Shown piece after piece: positions 27,308 to 35,300 of a stretch of 64,000 nucleotides of DNA; position 1 is the stretch's first letter; the number at the start of each line of letters is the position of its first letter. A program made the translations under genes and the position numbers. Source of the DNA: Woeseiaceae bacterium (GTDB lineage: Bacteria > Pseudomonadota > Gammaproteobacteria > Steroidobacterales > Woeseiaceae). The notes under the pieces were generated by a model. That model saw only the letters and a list, made by a program, of their open reading frames with translations, did no database searches and was not told the origin of the DNA. The stretch spans positions 62,001 through 126,000 of the forward strand of contig JANQGQ010000018.1 of NCBI GenBank assembly GCA_028277185.1, written 5' to 3'.

Positions 27308-28291
27308 ATGAAGAGCACGTACACAGATTCGGAACTCATTGCCATGGCGCGCCGCGTGCTCGATATCGAGTCGCGGGCGGTCAGCCACCTCGCCGAACGT
27401 CTGGACGGTGCATTCGCGAGTGCTTGCCGCATACTGGACGAGACCCGGGGCCGCGTCGTTGTCAGCGGCATGGGCAAATCGGGCCATGTCAGCTCGAAGA
27501 TTGCCGCAACGCTGGCCAGCACCGGCACGCCGGCCTTCTTCATGCACCCGGCTGAAGCCAGCCACGGCGACCTCGGCATGATCACGGCTGACGATACCCT
27601 GCTCGCCATCTCCTACTCCGGCGAGACCGACGAAGTGTTGACCATCCTGCCACTCGTCCGGAGGCTCGGTGCCGGCCTCGTCTCCATTACCGGCAACCCG
27701 GCGTCGACGCTTGCCAGGGAAGCCGACGTACATCTGAACGTCGCCGTAGACGAGGAAGCCTGCCCGCTCAATCTCGCACCGACAGCCAGCACGACCGCGA
27801 CGCTTGCCATGGGCGACGCGCTGGCGGTTGCGCTGCTCGAAAAACGCGGCTTCACGGCGGAGGACTTCGCGCGCTCTCACCCCAGCGGCAGCCTTGGCAA
27901 ACGGCTGCTGCTACGCGTCGGCGACGTGATGCACGAAGGCGACGCCGTCCCCCACGTCACGCCCGACGTGAACCTGCGGGACGGGCTGATGGAAATGACG
28001 GCGAAGGGCCTCGGCATGACGGCCATCGTCGATGCCGGGCACAGGGCCGTCGGGGTATTCACGGACGGCGACCTGCGCCGCGCGCTGGACGACGGCGTCG
28101 ACGTTCACACGACACTGATGCGGGAAGTCGCCAGCGCGGGCTGCAAGACGATCAGCGACACGGCGCTGGCCGTCGAGGCGGTGAGAATGCTCGAGGAAAA
28201 CCGCATTACGGCACTGTTGGTCGTGGACGACCGTGAGCGGCTCATCGGCGCCCTGAACATTCACGATCTCTTCCGCGCCGGAATCATGTAA
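27308..28291 (+). CDS. kdsD: D-arabinose 5-phosphate isomerase KdsD
   Basis: Converts ribulose 5-phosphate to arabinose 5-phosphate, the first step of KDO synthesis for LPS. The 327-residue product has an N-terminal SIS domain (VVSGMGKSGHVSSKIAATLAS; EASHGDLGMI; SYSGETDEVL) and LAPTASTTATLAMGDALAVAL, followed by two CBS domains from about residue 205. The length equals E. coli KdsD (328). Its TAA stop shares one base with the ATG of kdsC (TAATG), so the two enzymes of the pathway are translationally coupled. Confidence 0.96.
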   Translation: MKSTYTDSELIAMARRVLDIESRAVSHLAERLDGAFASACRILDETRGRVVVSGMGKSGHVSSKIAATLASTGTPAFFMHPAEASHGDLGMITADDTLLAISYSGETDEVLTILPLVRRLGAGLVSITGNPASTLAREADVHLNVAVDEEACPLNLAPTASTTATLAMGDALAVALLEKRGFTAEDFARSHPSGSLGKRLLLRVGDVMHEGDAVPHVTPDVNLRDGLMEMTAKGLGMTAIVDAGHRAVGVFTDGDLRRALDDGVDVHTTLMREVASAGCKTISDTALAVEAVRMLEENRITALLVVDDRERLIGALNIHDLFRAGIM

Positions 28292-28797
28292 TGCGGGACG
28301 ACCTCACCGAACTCGCCGGCCGAATCGAGCTGATTGGCTTCGACGTCGACGGCGTCTTCACCGATGGACGCTTTTATCTCGCCGATGACGGTGTGGAGAC
28401 CAAGACCTTCCATACGCAGGACGGCTACGGCATCCGCTCCTTGCTCAACAGCGGAACCGAGGTCGCCGTCATCAGCGGGCGTCGCTCGCAGGCCGTCGAA
28501 CGGCGGATGGCGGAGCTTGGCGTTCGCCACGTCGTCCTTGGCAGCCGCGACAAGGTCGCAAGTTTCCACGAACTCCGCGAAACCCTGGGTGTCGACAGGT
28601 CCTGTACGGCCTTTGTCGGCGACGATCTTCCGGATCTCGCCCTGCTCAACGAGGTGGCCTTTCCCCTCGCGGTTGCCAACGCCGTCGATGCGGTCCGCGC
28701 GCGCGCCGCGTACACGACGCAGGCTGCCGGCGGCTTCGGTGCCGTCCGTGAGATTTGCGATCTTCTGCTGCGCGCGCGGAACGGAGAGTCGAGTTGA
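28291..28797 (+). CDS. kdsC: KDO 8-phosphate phosphatase KdsC
   Basis: HAD-superfamily phosphatase (type C0, no cap domain) that frees KDO. The 168-residue product has the nucleophile loop GFDVDGVFTDG, motif II in VISGRRSQ, and GDDLPDLALL with its metal-binding aspartates. The family tetramerises to form the active site. It is flanked by kdsD and lptC with overlapping stop and start codons, the same order as in E. coli and Pseudomonas. Confidence 0.96.
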   Translation: MRDDLTELAGRIELIGFDVDGVFTDGRFYLADDGVETKTFHTQDGYGIRSLLNSGTEVAVISGRRSQAVERRMAELGVRHVVLGSRDKVASFHELRETLGVDRSCTAFVGDDLPDLALLNEVAFPLAVANAVDAVRARAAYTTQAAGGFGAVREICDLLLRARNGESS

Positions 28798-29351
28798 ACC
28801 TGAGGAACCTCGTTCTCTACGCTGTGCTCATCGGGGCGGCGCTAGGCAGCTGGTATCTTGCGCGCGACCGGGAGCCGCCGGAGGCCGTGAGCGCGGCTGC
28901 CGATGCACCGTATCGGGGCTTCTATCTGCGGGACGCGAGGATTCTCGGTACGGGGGCCGACGGCGCACTGCTCTACGAACTCACCGCCGACCGGGCGGAG
29001 CAAACGAGCGAGAACAGCGTCCGCTTCGAGAACGTGCGGTTCTACTACTCGCCGGAATCGGAAGTGCCGTGGACCGTAAACGCGGACGAGGCAATCATTC
29101 GCGACGACGAGCGGCTCGTCGCCTTGTCGGGACACGTCAGAGTGCGAAGCAGCCGCTCCGAGGACGCGCCGGCGACCGAGATCCGGACACCGTATCTGGA
29201 GCTGGACCCGGACCGCTTCACAGCCGAGACGGACGCCCGCGTGCAGATACGTATCGGCGAGCGGAGTCTGACGGGCATCGGCATGCTAGCATCGCTCACC
29301 GACGACCGGCTCGAATTGCGATCCAACGTCAGCGGCAAGTTCTTCCCCTAG
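28794..29351 (+). CDS. lptC: LPS export system protein LptC
   Basis: Bitopic inner-membrane protein that receives LPS from LptB2FG and hands it to LptA. The 185-residue product has one N-terminal membrane helix (about residues 5-20) and a periplasmic beta-jellyroll region with YELTADRAEQ, VPWTVNADEAII and LVALSGHVRVR. I chose the TTG at 28794: a GGAGA Shine-Dalgarno lies 6 nt upstream, it overlaps the kdsC stop, and the protein then begins just before the helix, with a length near E. coli LptC (191). Purely ATG-based annotation would lose it. Confidence 0.92.
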   Translation: MNLRNLVLYAVLIGAALGSWYLARDREPPEAVSAAADAPYRGFYLRDARILGTGADGALLYELTADRAEQTSENSVRFENVRFYYSPESEVPWTVNADEAIIRDDERLVALSGHVRVRSSRSEDAPATEIRTPYLELDPDRFTAETDARVQIRIGERSLTGIGMLASLTDDRLELRSNVSGKFFP

Positions 29352-29371
29352 TGCTCAGAGGCGATCTCAAC

Positions 29372-30010
29372 ATGGTCCGTGCGTTTGCCGTGCTTTTGGC
29401 GGGCCTGCTGGCGACGGGCGCCGCCGCGCAGTTGACGGACCCGCGCCTGCCGATATCGCTCGACGCCGAGTCCACGGACTATGACGGCAAGAGCTCCATG
29501 CTGCTCTTTCGGGGGCTCAAGCTGACCCAGGGCAACATCGGCGTCGTCGCCGACATCGGCAGGGCCAGCAAGCTCGATTTCGAAGAGGCCGTTTGGCAAT
29601 TCTCGGGCAATGTCCGCATCGACGTGGAAGGCGGCTTCATCGAGTGCGATGCGGCCGACCTCGAGTTCCGCGATCATGTCCTCACGCTTGCGACGATTCA
29701 GGGCGATCCGGCCATCTTCGAACTCAGGCGGCCGGAAAGCGAGGAAGTGACCTACGCGCAGGCCGAGCTTCTGCGCTACAACCTGACGGACGGTATCGTC
29801 GAGTTTTCCGGCAACGCGGAGATCACCGAAGGCGGCAACCAGATCGCCTCCAATACGCTCGTTTATAACATCGCCGAACGCCGGATCAACGCCCAGTCCA
29901 GCGGCAGCGGCGACGACAGGGTGAAGATCACCTATACGCCCCCGGCCGAACCGGAGACCGCGGAAGAAGCGGAAGACGCAGAGGATCCGGGCGACACGGA
30001 GGGTCAATGA
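29372..30010 (+). CDS. lptA: Periplasmic LPS-bridge protein LptA
   Basis: OstA-fold protein forming the LPS bridge across the periplasm. The 212-residue product has a signal peptide (cleavage likely after GAAAQ), then [56 protein letters not shown] and [19 protein letters not shown], matching the repeating beta-strands of the family. The C-terminus carries an acidic tail rich in Glu, Asp and Ala (about the last 22 residues) that I do not expect in the short E. coli protein. An in-frame GTG at 29351 is a less likely start. It overlaps lptB by 4 nt. Confidence 0.93.
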   Translation: MVRAFAVLLAGLLATGAAAQLTDPRLPISLDAESTDYDGKSSMLLFRGLKLTQGNIGVVADIGRASKLDFEEAVWQFSGNVRIDVEGGFIECDAADLEFRDHVLTLATIQGDPAIFELRRPESEEVTYAQAELLRYNLTDGIVEFSGNAEITEGGNQIASNTLVYNIAERRINAQSSGSGDDRVKITYTPPAEPETAEEAEDAEDPGDTEGQ

Positions 30011-30732
30011 GCATCCTGAGCGCTCAGGACATCTCCAAGAGCTACAAGCTCAGAAAAGTGGTCAAGAGTCTGTCGCTGGAGATCAAGACCGGCGAAATCG
30101 TGGGCCTCCTCGGCCCGAACGGGGCCGGCAAGACCACGGCATTCTACATGATAGTCGGCCTCATCGCCGCGGACGCCGGGACGATACTCCTCGACGGGCA
30201 GGATCTGACGGACCTGCCGATGCATCGCCGGGCAAAGCTCGGGCTCGGCTATCTCCCGCAGGAAGCTTCGATCTTCCGCAAGCTGTCCGTCGAGGACAAC
30301 ATCCTCGCGATACTCGAGAACCGCGGGGATCTGAACCGGGCCGCCCGCGAAGAAGAACTCGAGACGCTGCTCGAGGAACTGCACGTCGGCCACGTGCGGA
30401 CGAGTCTCGGCATAAGTCTGTCCGGCGGCGAGCGTCGCCGGGTTGAGATTGCGCGGGCGCTCGCCGCCAACCCGCTGTTCGTTCTCCTCGACGAGCCCTT
30501 TGCCGGCGTCGACCCGATTTCGGTACTCGATATTCAGCGCGTCATCAAGCACCTGTGTCAGCGGGGTATTGGCGTGTTGATCACCGACCACAACGTCCGG
30601 GAGACCTTAGGAATCTGCGAGCGTGCCTATATACTGAGCGATGGCAGCCTGATCAAGTCGGGTACACCCGCCGAGATCATCGAAAACCAGCATGTCCGAG
30701 AGGTGTATCTCGGACAGGAGTTCCGCCTCTAA
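30007..30732 (+). CDS. lptB: LPS export ABC transporter ATPase LptB
   Basis: Cytoplasmic ATPase of the LptB2FG extractor. The 241-residue product has Walker [10 protein letters not shown] (about residues 36-44), Q-loop in YLPQEASIF, the ABC signature SLSGGERRR, Walker [14 protein letters not shown] and the switch His in [10 protein letters not shown]. The ending [12 protein letters not shown] is typical of LptB. ATGA overlap with lptA; rpoN follows 15 nt later, as in most gammaproteobacteria. Confidence 0.97.
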   Translation: MSILSAQDISKSYKLRKVVKSLSLEIKTGEIVGLLGPNGAGKTTAFYMIVGLIAADAGTILLDGQDLTDLPMHRRAKLGLGYLPQEASIFRKLSVEDNILAILENRGDLNRAAREEELETLLEELHVGHVRTSLGISLSGGERRRVEIARALAANPLFVLLDEPFAGVDPISVLDIQRVIKHLCQRGIGVLITDHNVRETLGICERAYILSDGSLIKSGTPAEIIENQHVREVYLGQEFRL

Positions 30733-30747
30733 GGCATACTGCAACAC

Positions 30748-32142
30748 ATGCTCAAACCTTCGCTGCAGCTCAAACTCGGGCAAACGCTGACCATGACGCC
30801 GCAGCTGCAGCAGGCCATCCGCCTGCTGCAGCTACCGGTCCTCGACCTCAACGCGCAGATTCAGGATGCGCTCGAGGAAAACATCATGCTCGAGATGGAG
30901 GACCTGCCGGACATTCCCAAGACCAGCAGCGAATCCACCGCGGAGGTCGAGGCGATCAAGGTCGAGGATTCCTGGCAGTCGCCGCGCAGCGAACGCATGC
31001 CCGAATCCGGCTACTCCGGCGAGGGCCGTCCCATCAGCGAGTTCGCCGACGAGTCGGGGAAGACCTTGCGCGATCACCTCCTGTGGCAGCTCGAGATGGA
31101 ACACTTTTCGCCCCGCGAAGCGATCATCGGGGAAGCCATCGTCGACGCCATCAACGATGACGGCTACCTGACCGAGGAACTCGCGGACGTCCTTCACGAT
31201 TTCGAGATCGAACCTCCGGTCGATGCGGCCGAGGGCGAAGCGGTGCTCGGCAAGGTCCAGGGGCTGGATCCTGTCGGCGTCGGGGCGCGGTCCATCGGCG
31301 AGTGCATCATCCTGCAGCTTCGGCAGCTCGACCCCGACACACCGGGCCTCGAGCTCGCCGCGGAACTCGCCCGCGATCACCTCGATCTCGTGGCGACCCG
31401 GCAGCACGGCGAACTGCGCCGGACGCTGCGGACCTCGGAAGAGGACCTGCAGCACGCGCTCGCGCTGGTCAAGGGCTGCAATCCCAAGCCGGGCCTTGCC
31501 GTCAGCGCGGCGGCGGCGGAGTACGTCATTCCGGACGTTTTCGTCCGCAAAGTGGACAATCGCTGGCAGGTCGAGATCAGTCCGACCGGTGTCCCGCGCT
31601 TGTCGGTCAACCAGACTTACGCCAACCTGCTGCGCGGTTCGGGCGACCACGCGGTCCTGCGGTCCCAACTGCAGGAAGCCCGCTGGCTGATTCGCAGCCT
31701 CGAGATTCGCAACGAAACGCTGCTCAAGGTGGCGACGTCGATCGTGGCGCGCCAAACGGGCTTTCTCGAGCACGGCGAAGAACACATGAAGCCGATGGTG
31801 CTGCGCGATATTGCCGAAGAAATCGGCATGCACGAATCGACCATCTCGCGCGTAACCACGAACAAGTACATGCACACGCCTCGCGGTGTGTTCGAATTCA
31901 AATACTTCTTCTCGTCGCACCTTGCCTCGGCGACCGGTGAGGATCAGTCTTCCACGTCCGTGCGCGCCAAAATCAAGCGCTTCATCTCGGCGGAAAACCC
32001 ACAAAAACCGTTGAGCGACAGCAAGATAGCCAGCCTGCTGGCCGACGAGGGCATCAAGGTTGCGCGGCGCACGGTCGCAAAGTACCGTGAAGGAATGAAC
32101 ATCGCCTCATCGAGCGAACGTCGGCAGAGACCGGCGCGGTGA
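30748..32142 (+). CDS. rpoN: RNA polymerase sigma-54 factor RpoN
   Basis: Alternative sigma factor recognising -24/-12 promoters with AAA+ activators. The 464-residue product has the Gln- and Leu-rich region I (LQLKLGQTLTMTPQLQQAIRL), an acidic region II, and the core-binding domain with GLDPVGVGARSIGECIILQL. The helix-turn-helix is HESTISRVTTNKYMHTPRG, and the RpoN box ARRTVAKYRE lies near the C-terminus. I did not find an upstream -24/-12 element for its neighbours. The lptB-rpoN-hpf-ptsN-rapZ order is conserved in gammaproteobacteria. Confidence 0.97.
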   Translation: MLKPSLQLKLGQTLTMTPQLQQAIRLLQLPVLDLNAQIQDALEENIMLEMEDLPDIPKTSSESTAEVEAIKVEDSWQSPRSERMPESGYSGEGRPISEFADESGKTLRDHLLWQLEMEHFSPREAIIGEAIVDAINDDGYLTEELADVLHDFEIEPPVDAAEGEAVLGKVQGLDPVGVGARSIGECIILQLRQLDPDTPGLELAAELARDHLDLVATRQHGELRRTLRTSEEDLQHALALVKGCNPKPGLAVSAAAAEYVIPDVFVRKVDNRWQVEISPTGVPRLSVNQTYANLLRGSGDHAVLRSQLQEARWLIRSLEIRNETLLKVATSIVARQTGFLEHGEEHMKPMVLRDIAEEIGMHESTISRVTTNKYMHTPRGVFEFKYFFSSHLASATGEDQSSTSVRAKIKRFISAENPQKPLSDSKIASLLADEGIKVARRTVAKYREGMNIASSSERRQRPAR

Positions 32143-32245
32143 GAGAGACGACGCCGCAACGGTGTCGTCCTGAAACGAGCCCCGCCGGGCAACACATCGG
32201 GGGAGCCGGCGAGGCTCAGGTAACACGTAAGAACAGGAGAGGATC
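32143..32245 (+). other. Tandem hairpins in the rpoN-hpf spacer
   Basis: Two stem-loops fill this spacer. The first pairs GACGACGCC (32147-32155) with GGTGTCGTC (32161-32169) around a 5-nt loop. The second pairs GAGCC and CGCCGG (32177-32188) with CCGGCG and GGCTC (32206-32217), 11 bp with one C-A mismatch and a 17-nt loop. Neither is followed by a T tract, so they look like structured leader or processing elements rather than terminators. The hpf Shine-Dalgarno (AGGAGAGG) lies just downstream. Confidence 0.6.
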
Positions 32246-32566
32246 ATGCAACTGAACATTTCGGGCCATCACATCGAAGTCACCGATTCCCTACGCGGCT
32301 ATGTGGAGCAGAAGATAGAACGTATCGAGCGCCACTTCGATATCGTGTCCGATGTGCATTGCATACTGACGGTCGAAAAGCTCCGCCACAAAGCGGAGGC
32401 GAAAGTCAATGTCAGCGGTGGTACGATTTACGCTGAGACGACCGAGGAAGACATGTACGCCGCTATCGACGGCCTTGTCGACAAACTCGACCGGCAGGTT
32501 CGCAAACACAAGGAAAAACTGTCGGACCACCACGCCAGGGAAGCCAACAAACGCCACTACACCTGA
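32246..32566 (+). CDS. hpf: Ribosome hibernation promoting factor HPF (short form)
   Basis: Binds the 30S decoding region in stationary phase and, in gammaproteobacteria, promotes 100S dimers together with RMF. The 106-residue protein begins MQLNISGHHIEVTDSLRGYV and has KIERIERHFD and GGTIYAETTEEDMYAAIDGLVDKLDRQVRKHKEK, the family core. It lacks the C-terminal dimerisation domain of long HPF, so it belongs to the short class (E. coli HPF is 95 residues). A strong AGGAGAGG Shine-Dalgarno precedes the ATG. Confidence 0.96.
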   Translation: MQLNISGHHIEVTDSLRGYVEQKIERIERHFDIVSDVHCILTVEKLRHKAEAKVNVSGGTIYAETTEEDMYAAIDGLVDKLDRQVRKHKEKLSDHHAREANKRHYT

Positions 32567-32590
32567 GCTCCGGAAGCGGAGGCCGGGCCA

Positions 32591-33091
32591 TTGACGATGC
32601 TACTCGAAGAGATCATCAAGCCGGACAGCGTGCTGTGCAATGCGCGGGCGCGCAGTAAGAAGCACTGCCTCGAAATCCTGAGCGAACTGCTCGTTCGCTC
32701 GAACCCCGAGATTCCCAATGAACTCATCTTCGAGGGCCTCATCGATCGGGAGAGGCTTGGCTGCACGAGCCTCGATCGGGGCGTGGCTTTCCCGCATTGC
32801 CGGGTAGAGGGTCTGGATTTCGCCTGTGCGGCATTGATCAAGCTGTCCGACGCCGTCGACTTCGACGCATCGGACGGCGAGCCGGTCGACCTCGTCTTCG
32901 GCATGATGGTGCCGGCCGAACTCGGCGACGAGGACTATGCGGACATCAAGGCAGTCACGAGCGCGCTTTGCGACGAGGGACTGCGCGGCAGGCTGCGCGC
33001 GGCCACGACCAGTTCGGAGCTGTACACCGCGCTCGTCGACGGTTCGACCCTGTTCACCGGTGTCCAGCCGAAGCGCGCTGTCGCACCGTAG
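32591..33091 (+). CDS. ptsN: PTS IIA-like nitrogen regulatory protein PtsN
   Basis: EIIA-Ntr, a phosphocarrier-regulated protein affecting potassium and nitrogen balance. The 166-residue product has the EIIA mannitol/fructose fold, with KKHCLEILSELL, FEGLIDRERLGCTSL and the phospho-histidine His69 in VAFPHCRVEGL. The usual motif is closer to IPHGKL, so the flanks of the His are unusual. The start is TTG at 32591 (GGAGG 8 nt upstream) or ATG at 32597, a difference of two residues. rapZ follows. The Npr gene (ptsO) that usually follows rapZ is not present here. Confidence 0.94.
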   Translation: MTMLLEEIIKPDSVLCNARARSKKHCLEILSELLVRSNPEIPNELIFEGLIDRERLGCTSLDRGVAFPHCRVEGLDFACAALIKLSDAVDFDASDGEPVDLVFGMMVPAELGDEDYADIKAVTSALCDEGLRGRLRAATTSSELYTALVDGSTLFTGVQPKRAVAP

Positions 33092-33126
33092 AACCCTGCC
33101 CCGCGGACTGACGGTAGGATCCGGCA

Positions 33127-34023
33127 TTGACAGAGCCCGCCGCCGAGAAACGCCTGATCATCATCAGCGGCCTGTCCGGTGCCGGCAAGACTATCGCACT
33201 GCATGCCCTCGAGGACCTGGGTTACTACTGCATCGATAATCTCCCGGTGGGCTTCCTGCGTTCGGTTGTCGCCGAGATCGTCGACGGCGGCGAGCAGCCG
33301 GGACACCTGCTGGCCGTCGGCATCGACGCCCGCAACCGCGCCTCGGATCTGGCCGAACTCCCCGCTCTGATTCAGGAGTTTCGCGACCGCGACATCAGCA
33401 CGGACGTGGTCTTCATTCAGGCCGGCCGGGACACTCTGCTCAAGCGCTACAGCGAGTCCCGGCGCCGCCATCCACTGGTCCAGAACGGCGGAGAGCTGCG
33501 CGACGCCATTCGCACCGAACGAGAGATCCTCGCCGAGGTGGTCAACATCGCGGACCTGATCATCGACACGTCGCAGACCTCGATTTACGAACTCGCCGAG
33601 ACGATCCGCAAGCGCGTCGATCGCCGGCAGAAACGAACTCTGTCCGTACTCATCGAGTCCTTTGGCTTCAAGCACGGCATCCCCGCGGACGCGGATTTCG
33701 TGTTCGATCTGCGAGCGCTACCCAATCCCTACTGGACGCTCAAGCTCCGGGGCATGACGGGCCTCGATCCGGAAGTCATTCACTTTTTGGACGCCGCCGA
33801 GAACGTCAACGACATGCACGACGATATCGTCGCTTTCCTGACCCGCTGGATACCGCGCTGGAAATCGGCCGGTCGCGGCTACCTCACGGTCGCAATCGGC
33901 TGCACCGGCGGCCAACACCGAAGCGTCTACATGACGGAGCGCGTCGCGCGTTCGCTTGAAGGCGTTCACGAGCCGGTCTCGATACGCCACAGCGGCCTCA
34001 AGCGTCTCGGGACAGGACGCTAG
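33127..34023 (+). CDS. rapZ: RNase adapter protein RapZ
   Basis: In E. coli RapZ presents the small RNA GlmZ to RNase E, tuning GlmS and thus amino-sugar supply for cell wall and LPS. The 298-residue product has Walker A GLSGAGKT (15-22) and GYYCIDNLPVGFL. Later it has DADFVFDLRALPNPYW and GCTGGQHRSVYMTERVA in the C-terminal RNA-binding half. The start is TTG at 33127, with TAGGAT 6 nt upstream. Its TAG stop lies in a CTAG palindrome that also supplies the stop codon of the convergent patatin gene. Confidence 0.95.
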   Translation: MTEPAAEKRLIIISGLSGAGKTIALHALEDLGYYCIDNLPVGFLRSVVAEIVDGGEQPGHLLAVGIDARNRASDLAELPALIQEFRDRDISTDVVFIQAGRDTLLKRYSESRRRHPLVQNGGELRDAIRTEREILAEVVNIADLIIDTSQTSIYELAETIRKRVDRRQKRTLSVLIESFGFKHGIPADADFVFDLRALPNPYWTLKLRGMTGLDPEVIHFLDAAENVNDMHDDIVAFLTRWIPRWKSAGRGYLTVAIGCTGGQHRSVYMTERVARSLEGVHEPVSIRHSGLKRLGTGR

Positions 34024-35282
34024 AAGGCGGGCCAGCCCGTCCCGGAGGCGCGTTGCAAGTCACCAAAGGTACTCAGGTCGCGGCGAATCCAGTCGGGCGC
34101 GAACAGCCGCGGCACCGGTTTGCCCGTGGCGAAGGCAAGCAACTGGTCCTTGACGCGCATGGCGTCCCGGTACCCAAGACGGATCAGTTCCTGAGTGTAA
34201 GCGCGTTCGAACAGAAGAAAGCTCAACAAACGGCTTTCGCCCTTCGAGCGGCCGCCCACGCCGCTCAGGAGCGCCCGAATAGCGAACGGGAGTTCCATGC
34301 GATAGCGCTCGGCGACGACCCGCAGGTCCTCGCTCGGCACGATGAGCATCGTGTCGATCGGCCGCATCTTGCTCAGGCTGCCCTGCTCCGAGACCTTCGG
34401 TACCGAATCGATGAGCTGATTGATACGCGTCAAACGCTCGAGATCCGAATACAGACCCTCCATGAAAAGCGTGTCCAGCATATAGCCGGCAATCTGCGCA
34501 AAGCTCGGTAAGGGATCCGGATCCATCCGGTCGGGCGGTTTGTCCGCCGTCTCGTCGCGGATGCCGATCACGAGGATACGATCGGCGCCGAGATGGACCG
34601 CCGGACTCAGCGGCGTCGCCTGGCGCATCGCGCCGTCGCCGAAGTACTCGCCGGCAATACGGACGGGGGGAAAGATCATCGGCACGGCCACGGACGCCAT
34701 GACGTGATCCAGATTCAGCGCCGTAGCACGACCGACGCGTCGCGTACGCGACCACTCGTCGTGTCTGGCTGCCGCTTCGAAGAAAGCGACCGAACGTGCG
34801 GAGCCGTAGCCCGCCGCCGTGACCACCACCGCTTCGAGCCAGCCGCTCTCGATAGCGTTCCGGATTCGCGGAAACCTCACGTTGCGCGACAAGAGCGCTC
34901 TGAGCGGCGAGTTGTCCAGCAGGGACTTCGGCATGCCGACCAGAAAGCCGCCCATGACGATCGCCAGCAGCCAGTGCATGCTGCTTCTCAGCATCGACAG
35001 ATTGTCGCTTCGGTAAACATGGTGACAACGGAAGGCGGCCCACACGCGCTCCAGCTCGGCGATCGCCAGTTTGAATCGCCGTGCTTTGGACGCCAGCACG
35101 ACCGAATTGACGGCGCCTGCCGACGTGCCGCTGATGATGCCGAACGGGTTCGGCGTACCTTTCGGCAACAGCTCGGCCAGCGCCTTCAGCACGCCGACCT
35201 GAAACGCCCCCCGCGCGCCGCCGCCGGGCAGAACGAGAGCGGTTCGCGCACGCAGCGGATTGCTGTCTTCGCTTACGCTCAT
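34020..35282 (-). CDS. Patatin-like phospholipase family protein
   Basis: Serine acyl hydrolase of the RssA/patatin class, probably membrane-associated. The 420-residue product has the glycine-rich oxyanion loop LPGGGARGAFQVGVLKAL, the nucleophile elbow GTSAGAV with its catalytic Ser, and the catalytic Asp in FGDGAMRQ (DGA motif). A hydrophobic stretch (LLAIVMGGFLVGM) around residue 108 may lie near a membrane. Substrates (lipids or acyl esters) cannot be read from sequence. It is the last gene of a minus-strand run behind the VWA protein; the two are 18 nt apart and may be co-transcribed. Confidence 0.9.
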   Translation of the reverse strand: MSVSEDSNPLRARTALVLPGGGARGAFQVGVLKALAELLPKGTPNPFGIISGTSAGAVNSVVLASKARRFKLAIAELERVWAAFRCHHVYRSDNLSMLRSSMHWLLAIVMGGFLVGMPKSLLDNSPLRALLSRNVRFPRIRNAIESGWLEAVVVTAAGYGSARSVAFFEAAARHDEWSRTRRVGRATALNLDHVMASVAVPMIFPPVRIAGEYFGDGAMRQATPLSPAVHLGADRILVIGIRDETADKPPDRMDPDPLPSFAQIAGYMLDTLFMEGLYSDLERLTRINQLIDSVPKVSEQGSLSKMRPIDTMLIVPSEDLRVVAERYRMELPFAIRALLSGVGGRSKGESRLLSFLLFERAYTQELIRLGYRDAMRVKDQLLAFATGKPVPRLFAPDWIRRDLSTFGDLQRASGTGWPAF

Positions 35283-35300
35283 CGGGTGCCGGCCAGAGCT

